Source of the DNA: CAWJKP01 sp963843465
GTDB taxonomy: Bacteria > Planctomycetota > Planctomycetia > Pirellulales > Thermoguttaceae
Direction: 5' to 3'
Assembly (NCBI GenBank): GCA_963843465.1
Contig: CAWJKP010000006.1
Span: 124,001 to 188,000, forward strand
Length of the DNA stretch: 64,000 bases
In this document: positions 18,432 through 26,600 of the stretch, in pieces
How the letters are laid out: each line of letters opens with the position of its first letter
How positions within the stretch are numbered: position 1 is the first letter of the stretch
Position numbers and translations under genes: made by a program
Notes under the pieces: model-generated
Seen by the model: only the letters and a program-made list of their open reading frames with translations
Databases searched by the model: none
What the model was told of the DNA's origin: nothing

Positions 18432-19364
18432 ATGGAAGGTTGGCAAACCGAGGCAGTTTCCGCCACCCGTGTCGAAGTCGAGGCGCCTTGGCAGCTCTCG
18501 GTGCTCTTGCCGGCGTATAACGAGCGGGACGCCATCCAAAGGGTCCTGGCAGAGATCGTTGAAACGCTGGCCGTCGAATCGTTTCGCTATGAGATCCTAG
18601 TGGTCGACGATGCGTCCACGGACGGCACGGCCGATCTGGCCGAGCAGTTCGCACGGACCTGCTGGCAGTGCCCGGTGAAGGTCGTGCGATGCCCCGAGCG
18701 TCGCGGGGCCGGCGCGGCCCGGAAGGTCGGCGTCAGGGCGGCCCGAGGCGAGATCGTGGTGATGCTCGATGCCGATGGCACGTACCCCGCCGAATCGATC
18801 CTCGAGCTGCTCCGCTACTTCCCGGCCTACGACCAGGTCAACGGTGCGCGGACCAGCGAGCAGGGCACCCTCCCCTGGCTCCGCCGCCCGGCCAAATGGC
18901 TCATTCGCAAGCTGGCCTGCTACCTCACGGGGCACAAGATTCCCAACCTGAACACGGGCCTGAAAGCCTTCAAACGGTCGGTAATGCTGCCCTGGCTTTG
19001 GGTCGTTCCCGATGGCTTCAGTTGCGTGACCACCATGACGTTGGCATTCCTGACCAACGGCCATCCGGTCAAGTACGTGCCCACGCCCTACCGGCCGCGG
19101 ATTGGACGCAGCAAGTTCCACCCCATCAAAGACACGCTCTCCTACCTGGCCACGGTCTTGCGGATGGTGCTCTATTTTCGTCCGCTGAAGGTCTTCCTGC
19201 CCCTGTCCGGGCTGCTAATCGCGGCCGGCACCCTGAAAACGGCCTTCAACCTCCGTGGGACCGGCATGATGCAAGAGTCGGACGTCGTCGTGCTGGCGGC
19301 CGGCTTCATGACCTGCATGATCGGGCTGCTGGCGGAAGTAATCGTGGCCCATCATCGGCGGTAG
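18432..19364 (+). CDS. Family 2 glycosyltransferase, polyprenyl-phosphate sugar transferase type
   Basis: 310 residues. GT-A fold with LSVLLPAYNERDAI, the ILVVDDASTDGTADL nucleotide site and a VVMLDADGTYPAE metal-binding DAD motif. After the catalytic part (NLNTGLKAFKRSV, PYRPRIGRSKFHPIKD) two membrane helices close the protein. This layout matches dolichol- or undecaprenyl-phosphate mannose/glucose transferases that load a sugar on a lipid carrier for export. The ATG at 18432 fits the domain edge. Five bases separate it from the next gene, so the two are probably cotranscribed and may serve the same surface polysaccharide. Confidence 0.88.
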   Translation: MEGWQTEAVSATRVEVEAPWQLSVLLPAYNERDAIQRVLAEIVETLAVESFRYEILVVDDASTDGTADLAEQFARTCWQCPVKVVRCPERRGAGAARKVGVRAARGEIVVMLDADGTYPAESILELLRYFPAYDQVNGARTSEQGTLPWLRRPAKWLIRKLACYLTGHKIPNLNTGLKAFKRSVMLPWLWVVPDGFSCVTTMTLAFLTNGHPVKYVPTPYRPRIGRSKFHPIKDTLSYLATVLRMVLYFRPLKVFLPLSGLLIAAGTLKTAFNLRGTGMMQESDVVVLAAGFMTCMIGLLAEVIVAHHRR

Positions 19365-19369
19365 GACTA

Positions 19370-21529
19370 ATGATCCAACGCGCGCCGCGAGAATTGGGAC
19401 AGCCCGTCAGCCCCGGCGTGGCTGCCGAGGCTAACCTGGTTGCACACGTTAGCCCCGGCGGCCACGCCGGCCCGACCGGCCAGATGATCCAACGGGTACC
19501 GCGAGACGCAACGCTGCGGGAGCTTTACCTATCGGCCGCCTGGGCGGAGATCCCCCGGCTGCTGGGGGCCATCGATCGCAATCCCTATCGCCCAACCTAC
19601 GGCTGCCTCGATCGCCAGTATTGGCACTACCGCACCAGCAGTTTTCCTTCCCAGATGTACCAGGAGGGGGCGTTGGCCCTGGCGATGGTCGTGCGGCTGC
19701 CTTTGCCGGGCAATCGCTGGCACGCCGATCCGCGAGTCCGCGAGCTGGCCGTCGCCGCGCTGCGTTTCTCCGCCCGCTCCAGCCATGCGGACGGCTCCTG
19801 CGACGACTACTACCCTTTCGAGCGGGCCTTGGGAGCCGCCGTTTTTTCGCTCCAAGCTGCGGCCCGGGCCCTGGAGTTGCTCGACCCGGACGACCCGGAG
19901 ATCCTCGCCTGGCTCCGCCGCCGGGCCGACTGGCTCACCAAGCACCAGGAATCGGGACGGTTGGCCAATCACCACGCCTTGGCCGCTTTAGGACTGCTCC
20001 GCGTCGCCCAGGTCACCGCGCAGCCGCAGTATCGGGAGGCGGCCCAAGAAGCGGTCGGGCGGGTCCTCCAATGGCAGTCGGCCGAAGGCTGGTTCGAAGA
20101 ATACGGCGGCGCCGATCCGGGCTACCAGACCCTAACCATCGACTGCCTGGCCAAGTACCGCCAGGCCACCGGCGACCATCGCCTCGACGAGCCGCTGCGC
20201 CGGGCGGTCGACTTCGCCCGGCACTTCCTCCACGCGGACCAGAGTTACGGCGGCGAGTACGGCAGTCGCGGCAGCTACCATTTCTATCCGCACGGAATGG
20301 AGTTGCTGGCCGCCGATCACTCGGCCGCGGCCGATCTGGCCGACGGGTTCCTGATGAGCCTTCGCACCGGCACGTGTGCCCATTTTGCCGACGACCGCAT
20401 GTTCGCCCATCGCCTGGCGAACCTGATCGAGGCTTACATCGACTGGGCTGCCCAGCGTGCGGTTGCAGCGTCGGGGGTCGGGGGTCGGGGGTCGGGGGTC
20501 GGAAGCGATGTCGATCGCGCTGCACAGCCGGCAGTTGTACGGTCGTCTAGCGGGTCGCGGTACTTCCCCCAGGCCCAGATCCTCGTCGTGCGAGACGCGG
20601 GCCTGCAGACGGTCGTTTCCGCCGCGCGGGGCGGCGTCTTCAAGCATTTCGGCGCCGGTCCGCCGATCACCGACGCCGGCCTGCTGGTGGAAACGGCCGG
20701 CGGCCGGCTGGCAGCCTCGCAATGGCACGACCTCGGCCGCCAGGTGACCCTCACCGGCCAGTGTCCCGGCATGGATGCTCCCCTTCTCACTTTGGGAGAG
20801 GGACGGACTGAGGGGAACCCTCCAAAGACTCGGCAACTCCCCGTCCTTGGTTGTTGCGAGCGTGGCTTGGTGGGCGCGGCGGGATCGTTGGCAATTCCCC
20901 CTCCCCCCTACCCTCTCCCGAAGGGAGAGGGGGATCACGAACCGCTCTCGTTTTCCGTGGCCGGGCCTCTCTACTGGTGCCGGGCCGACCTGGCCACGCC
21001 GCTTACGCAGTCCGTGCTGCACGTGGGAATGTGGCTGGCGGGCCGCTGGTGTCGGACGCTGGTCCGGCGGCTCCTTCAGCGCCGCCTGATCACCGGCCGC
21101 CGTCCGGCCCCGATCCGGCTGACCCGAACTTTTTCCTGGCTCCCCCTCTCCATCCGGGAGAGGGAAGGGGTGAGAGAACCTACCAAGAACGAAAAGCGGC
21201 CCGCCGGAACGTCAAGTAGGTCCCGCTCGCCGAGCGGCACAACCGAGGTCCTGCCTGGCAGGCAGGACCTATCGGCGGCGGGGATTGCTGGAGGCACTTG
21301 TGAAGCCAGTGGCACCCTGCGGTGGGTGCTTCAGGTCACCGACGTCATCGAGCTTTGCGATCCGCGGCTTGTCGTCCGCCGCATGGCCTTCGGCACGGAC
21401 CATCAGATGGCTTACGTGGCCGCCTCAGGGGTCTACCAGGATTCGGTGTTGCGCCCCTGGACCGATCTGGCCGAAAAGGTCGCCGAATTGAACGCCAACC
21501 GTCGCGTGGTCATCCAGAGGCAGTTCTAG
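19370..21529 (+). CDS. Alpha/alpha-toroid protein of unknown function, heavily invaded by repeats
   Basis: 719 residues read without a stop. Residues about 45-370 look like an alpha/alpha barrel similar to heparinase II/III-like or cyclase-type toroids (YGCLDRQYWHYRTSSFPSQM, SCDDYYPFERALGAAVFSL, WFEEYGGADPGYQTLTIDCL, YGSRGSYHFYPHG). The C-terminal part would be a beta domain (FPQAQILVVRDAGLQTVVSA, WVLQVTDVIELCDPRLVVRRM). At least four palindromes of two families and a GGTCGGG simple repeat are read in frame. Two start codons, 19370 and 19484, lie in a 23-bp near-duplicate that flanks a palindrome. The later start probably reflects the ancestral protein. Together with the preceding glycosyltransferase it may modify a polysaccharide; this is inference. 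Confidence 0.6.
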   Translation: MIQRAPRELGQPVSPGVAAEANLVAHVSPGGHAGPTGQMIQRVPRDATLRELYLSAAWAEIPRLLGAIDRNPYRPTYGCLDRQYWHYRTSSFPSQMYQEGALALAMVVRLPLPGNRWHADPRVRELAVAALRFSARSSHADGSCDDYYPFERALGAAVFSLQAAARALELLDPDDPEILAWLRRRADWLTKHQESGRLANHHALAALGLLRVAQVTAQPQYREAAQEAVGRVLQWQSAEGWFEEYGGADPGYQTLTIDCLAKYRQATGDHRLDEPLRRAVDFARHFLHADQSYGGEYGSRGSYHFYPHGMELLAADHSAAADLADGFLMSLRTGTCAHFADDRMFAHRLANLIEAYIDWAAQRAVAASGVGGRGSGVGSDVDRAAQPAVVRSSSGSRYFPQAQILVVRDAGLQTVVSAARGGVFKHFGAGPPITDAGLLVETAGGRLAASQWHDLGRQVTLTGQCPGMDAPLLTLGEGRTEGNPPKTRQLPVLGCCERGLVGAAGSLAIPPPPYPLPKGEGDHEPLSFSVAGPLYWCRADLATPLTQSVLHVGMWLAGRWCRTLVRRLLQRRLITGRRPAPIRLTRTFSWLPLSIREREGVREPTKNEKRPAGTSSRSRSPSGTTEVLPGRQDLSAAGIAGGTCEASGTLRWVLQVTDVIELCDPRLVVRRMAFGTDHQMAYVAASGVYQDSVLRPWTDLAEKVAELNANRRVVIQRQF
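19411..19471. repeat. GGGGCTAAC/GTTAGCCC palindrome near the start of the toroid gene
   Basis: Translated as GVAAEANLVAHVSPGGHAG, the same frame as the copy in the exported protein at 3641-4912. It is flanked by a near-duplicate of ATGATCCAACGNGNNCCGCG (19370 and 19484). Confidence 0.8.
20466..20505. repeat. GGGGGTC simple repeat in the toroid gene
   Basis: Short tandem GTCGGGG units, translated in frame as SGVGGRGSGVG, in what would be the linker between the toroid and beta domains. Confidence 0.6.
20783..21270. repeat. Cluster of three CCCTCTCCC-type palindromes and one GGCAGGACC hairpin
   Basis: Copies at about 20783-20817, 20898-20933 and 21141-21178, plus the hairpin AGGTCCTGCCTGGCAGGCAG beginning at 21248. 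All lie inside the toroid gene and none introduces a stop. Confidence 0.7.
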
Positions 21530-21607
21530 CCGAATAGGGCAGGCATCGCTGCCTGCGCAAAAGAAGAGGCCGCCGGAGTGGCCTCGGGCGACCTAGTTCA
21601 AGATAAG

Positions 21608-21678
21608 CTGGGGAATAAGGATTCGAACCTTAACTAACTGATCCAGAGTCAGTTGTGCTGCCGTTACACTATTCCCCA
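21608..21678 (-). tRNA. tRNA-Gln (CUG anticodon)
   Basis: 71-nt cloverleaf on the minus strand. The acceptor stem begins TGGGGAA and pairs with TTCCCCA, and the discriminator is G. The anticodon stem ACTGA/TCAGT encloses the loop CTCTGGA, giving anticodon CTG. The T arm contains GGTTCGAATCC. The U1-A72 pair and G73 are normal glutamine identity elements. CCA is not encoded. The stem lengths are regular and no intron is present. Confidence 0.93.
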
Positions 21679-21796
21679 AACGGTATCAAATTCGCCCCAA
21701 CCAGCGTTATCATACCACGTCCTGCCGAGGATGCCAACCACAGAATGGTCGTTGCTCCCGCCGGCGTCTGGCAGGTCCCGAAAAGTCGTGAGGTGG

Positions 21797-21826
21797 TTGA
21801 CACCCACGAGGGGGAAGACCTACAAT
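21797..21826 (+). promoter_or_regulatory. Probable sigma-70 type promoter for the FHA-GAF-PP2C gene
   Basis: TTGACA at 21797-21802 and TACAAT at 21821-21826, separated by 18 bases. It lies 85 bases upstream of the ATG at 21911 on the same strand. The match is good by sequence only. Confidence 0.55.
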
Positions 21827-21910
21827 CAGCTATTGACTGGGCGCTAGCCCGGCTTCGATTCGCCCGCGGGGTGTTCCCTGGGCCGAATCCCTTGGGTGGA
21901 GTTGTGATCT

Positions 21911-23606
21911 ATGGCCGTCTTGGAGGCGATAAAAGGGCTCACCCCGGGAAAGTTGTTTCCCTTGGAGAAGCCCTGTACCGTGCTAGGCCGGCATCCCGAC
22001 TGCGACATCGTGCTGGATGTCGGGGCCGTCAGCCGGGAACACGCCCGGATCCTCAAGCTGAGCGACGGCTTCTTCGTCGAGGACCTGCAGAGCCGCAACG
22101 GAACGTTTCTCAACGAGGAGAGCGTCCACGGGCGGCGGAAGCTTGCGGAGAACGACCGGCTGCGGATCTGCGATATGGTCTTCGTTTTCCATCAGGCAGC
22201 GGACGAAGCGACCGTCGCCTCGCCGCCCGGCGAGCCGGGCGATGCCGGCGCGATGATGGTCGACGACGACGCCCACCACGGCGGCGGCGCGATGATCACG
22301 TCGACGCTGGACCTCACCACCGGGAGGCAGGGGATCGGGCTGACGGTCAACGCCGAGGTGAAGCTCAAGGCGCTTTTGGAGATCAGCCGGAATCTGAGCC
22401 GCGCTCTGGGGCTCGGCGAGGTGCTTCCCAAGGTGCTGGACAGCCTGTTTGCGATCTTCCTCCAGGCCGACCGCGGATTCATCGTGCTGCGAGACCCGGC
22501 GACCAAGGAGCTTGTGCCCAAAGCCGTGCGGCACCGGCGGGAGCACGTCACCGAGCGGATCCGCATCAGCCGCACGATCATCAACGGGGTGATGGCGGGC
22601 AAGGAGGCGGTGCTGTCGGCCGACGCGGCCAGCGACGCCCGCTTCGGGATGAGCGAGAGCATCGTCGACTTCCACATCCATTCGATGATGTGCGCCCCGC
22701 TGATCGGCAGCGAGGGCCAGGTGCTAGGCGTGATCCAGATCGACACGGTCGACCCGCGGCATCGCTTCGGCAGGGAAGACCTGGAGGTGCTGGCGAGCAT
22801 CGCTTCGCAGGCGGCGATTGCCGTGGAGAACGCGCAGTTGCACGAGGTGGCCTTACAGGAGAGCGCCTTCCAGCGTGACCTGGCGCTGGCCCACAAGGTG
22901 CAGCAAGGGTTCCTGCCGGCGGCGCGGCCGCGGGTCAAGGGGTACGAGTTCTTCGATTTCTACGCGCCGGCGAACCTGGTGGGCGGGGACTATTATGATT
23001 ATGTCTGGATTCCCGGCGGGCGATTGGCGGTGGCGGTGGCCGACGTTTCGGGCAAGGGGATCTCCGCGGCCCTGCTGATGGCCAAGCTTCTCGGCCGAGG
23101 TGCGGTATTGCCTGGTAAGCGAGCCGACGCCCGCCGCGGCCATCGACCGGCTCAACCGGGCCTTTTGCGAGAGCCGCTGGGAGGACCGCTTCGTAACCTT
23201 GGTGCTGACCGTGCTGGACCCGCTGCGGCACGAGGTGACGGTCGTCACTGCCGGTCACATGGCCCCCTTGCGGCGGTTTGCCGACGGCCGCGTGGAAGCG
23301 GTCGCGCTCGAGCACAGCGGCGGGCTGCCCCTGGGAATCGAGGCCGACACGCAATACGGCCAAGAGCCGATCACGCTTCTTCCCGGCGACGCCCTGTTGC
23401 TCTACTCGGACGGGGTTACCGACGCGATGAATGCGGCCGGCGAGTTCTACGGCTTGCAGCGGCTCCAGGCCCAATTGGGCGCGCCCGCAGAAAGCGTCAT
23501 GGACCTGGGAAGCCGGCTGTTGGACGACGTGAAGCGGTTCATCGGCTCGTGGCCGCAGAGCGACGACATGTGCGTGGTCTGCTTTGGGCGGACGGCGCCA
23601 AAGTAG
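21911..23606 (+). CDS. FHA-GAF-PP2C (SpoIIE-type) signalling phosphatase (frame break)
   Basis: About 565 residues. An N-terminal FHA phosphothreonine-binding domain (TVLGRHPDCDIVLD, VSREHARI, DLQSRNGTFLN) is followed by a GAF sensor domain (about residues 150-320: ADRGFIVLRDP, MCAPLIGSEGQVLGVIQID). A PP2C/SpoIIE phosphatase domain comes last, with YDYVWIPGGRLAVAVADVSGKGISAALLMA, TVVTAGHMAP and LLYSDGVTDAMN with metal-binding aspartates. Such proteins usually control partner-switching regulators. The frame breaks near 23090, where AALLMAKL should continue into SAEVRYCLVSEPTP; one extra T explains it. No anti-sigma partner is adjacent. A palindrome follows the stop. Confidence 0.88.
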
Positions 23607-23623
23607 GGCTGCCAGAGACACAC

Positions 23624-23682
23624 TAGCCCGAAGCGCAAGCGAAAGTAACTTGTCGTGCTTCCCTCGCTTGCGCTTCGGGCTA
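23624..23682. repeat. GAAGCGCAAGCGAGGG palindrome between convergent genes
   Basis: Arms CTAGCCCGAAGCGCAAGCGA and CGCTTGCGCTTCGGGCTAG. It sits between the stops of the PP2C gene (+) and the PQQ gene (-), a good place for a two-way terminator. Confidence 0.8.
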
Positions 23683-23699
23683 GGGTTTTGTCCACCCGC

Positions 23700-26600
23700 T
23701 CATGGCAACTGTTCGTAGTCGATCACCAACGCCGGCGGCTTACCGCCTTTGCGGGAAAAATAGTCCACGCCGTCGACACTCGTGGGATCGATCACCAGGC
23801 TCAGCTCTTTGACGCCGGCCAGGTCGAGTTTGAGCGGGCACTCGACGACCTGGTACTGGCCCACCCGTCCGATGCGGCCCAGCTCCTCGCCCGGCGCCGG
23901 CCGGTTGGCGTAGGTGATCCGCTCTTCGCTCCAGGGCTGGCCGACCCGGCAGACGCGGCCCGAGTCCTGCGTCGGGTTGCCCGCATTGGCCAGCCGCAGC
24001 CGCACGCCGACGGGCCGGCCGGGAACGTCCACGCGGAACTTCAGGTAGGCCAGCGAATGGTCGAGGTCGCCGATCGCATCTTCGCCGCCATCGACGATCA
24101 GCACCGTCGCCTTGCCCTTGTTGAGGTCGGGATAGCGGCGTAGGACGAAAGCGTCCTCGCAGGCCGGAATGACCAGCCGGCCGCGGCGACCGAGGTGCTC
24201 GATGGTGGTCGTCGCCTCGAGCTCCAGGCTGCCGTCCGCGCGCCGCAGTCGCACGGGGACCTTGTGCAGGCCGGGCGATGCCGCCGGCGAGGCCCGCAAC
24301 GTAATCTCGATCCGCTTGCGTTGGCCGCAGGCCAGCTCGACGGCGGCTTGCGCCGGCAGGGACTCGAAGCCGGGGGGCGCGGCGACCTCCAGCCGGCCGT
24401 GAAAAGCTTCCTCGCGGAGATTGCTCAATGGCACTTGGCCCGACTGGCTGCGATGCCCATTGTCGACCTGGAAGCTGGGGAGCGACCAGCCGAGCCGGAC
24501 CACGCGCTGGCGGATAACTTCGACGCCCTGGAGGATCGGGGGAAAAGGGGACAGGCACCTTTTCTGTGAAGCACCCGAAGGGCCGTTCTGGGAAAAGGCG
24601 CCTGTCCCCTTTTCCCCCTCGGACGCCTTGGGGACCAGCTCCAGGTGCAGATTGTCGGCGACCTCGATGCCGGAGAATTCCTCGACCAGGGCCCGGTGCG
24701 GCCCGTGGGCCCGTTGGACGACGTCGCAATCGGTCAGCACCCTTCGGCCCTGGAGCCGGATGTCGAAGAGCCGTTGGCCGGGCCGGGCGTCGCCGGGCTC
24801 GGCCATCGAGAGGCGGACGCGGTAGATCGCCGCTCCATCGCCCGGCTCCATGAGCGGGATGTTGCACGAGATCAACCCCTCGGCGGCCGAGGCGAACCGC
24901 CAGGGATCGGCCGTGCCGGCGACCGGGTGGTAAAGCGAGTTGCCCGTGCGGAATCGGCCGCCTCGGCAAAAGCGGATCCCCAGATCCAAGGGCAAGATCA
25001 ACGAGCCGTCCGGTCGGGGATAGCCCAGCCAGAGTTGACCGGCCGCGTCGTTGCGGTCGCCGGGGGCGCCCAGCGCGACGGCCAGCCGCCGCACGGGCGT
25101 GGCCGGACCCGAAGCACTGTAGCAGCCGAAACCCTGCGTCCGCACCGGCGTAGCTGCCGGGGCTAACGAATGCCGATCTGTTAGCCCCGGCGGCCACACC
25201 GGCTCGAAGGCCAGGTTGCAGCGGTTGGGAAACGGGCAGGTGCAGCCGGCGCTGGCCTCGGGCATCAGCAGCAGCCCATTGGCCGGAATAAAGTTGATCC
25301 AGCAGCCAGGCCGTTGCCCGCCCAGGTGGACCGTGCCGAAATCGCCCGCCAGGTCGTAGCAACCCAGGCAATAGGAGCGAAAGAAAAGACAATCGGGCGA
25401 CGCCACCGAACAGCCGCAATGGTGCCCCGGCCGGGAAAATTGCCACGGCTCGTCGGCGCCGGTGATGGGATTGGTCCGCGTGCAAGGCTTGCCGGTGTGC
25501 AGATCGAAGGCCAGCGGCTCGGCGATCAGCTTGTCGCCGACGATCAACGGCCGGACTTGGTAGCCCGCCGCCTGGGACCACAGTAGTTTGCCGTCCTTGC
25601 CCGCCATCGCGGTTACCCGGCGGCCGGCCAGCTCGCCTTGAAAGTACTGCTGCCAGTAGTGGCCGTCGGTGTAGACGCCGAAGATCGTCAGCACGCCATC
25701 GCCATACATGGTGCCGATCGCCCCGCCGCGGCAGTCGGCCAGGTCCAACGGCCTCCGCCAGCGGACCTCCCCGTTGCGGACGTCCAGGGCAATCACCAGG
25801 CGGACGTCGGACTGCGGCGGCGCCGGCTGCATCCCCCGGCGAACTTCCTTGGGCACCAGGGGCTCCGGTCTCTCCCCGCTGGCGTTATCCTGCATGTGGC
25901 CGGCAGCGGCACTAGCCCGAAGCGCAAGCGAGGGTGATTGGTTTTGCTCCCCTTGCTTGCGCTTCGGGCTAGTGTCCACGGCCTCGTTGTCGACGAAAAA
26001 GACCGTCCCGTCGCCCAGCGAGATCGAAGGGTGGGAGATCCGCGTGCCGGCGTAGGACCAGAGGCGTTTTCCGCTGCGCAGCTCGACGGCAAACAGATCG
26101 CGCGACGTTCCGCCGGCGATGGTGCGAGTGCCGATGAGCCAATCGCCGCAGAGGCCGACGTATCCCCAGAGCCCGCCCGCCGACTTCGGCGCCGGCGCCA
26201 GAGCGTAGGTTGCCAGTGTCTGGCCGGTGGCCGGATCGAGTTTCAGGCACTGGCCGCCGACCGCGGCGAAAAGGGCCTGGTGATCGACGGCCAGGTTGCC
26301 GCAATCGCGGGAGACGTTGGTCCGCACGGCCCCCTCGATGCGGCGCTGCCAGAGCATCAGGCCGTTGTAGGCGTCGTAAGCCGCGAGCAGGTCTTCGCCC
26401 TGGCAGAAGAGCCGGCCGTCGATCGACAGCGGCGCGACCGAGCGGCGGTGCCGGTCGATCGTGCTCTCCGGCCCCGGCGCGGCGAACCAGAGCACGCCGA
26501 GCGGCCAGCGGACCCGCCGATCGTCGCCGCAGGCCGTGTTGCCGGCGTTTCCGTAGAGCCCCGTCCAACTCCCGCTGTCGGCCAGCGGGCCGCGGACGAT

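Noticed and set aside
21655..22878. Plus-strand 407-codon frame overlapping the tRNA-Gln and the FHA-GAF gene
   Set aside because: It covers the tRNA on the other strand and lies in a second frame of the FHA-GAF gene, without a conserved domain.
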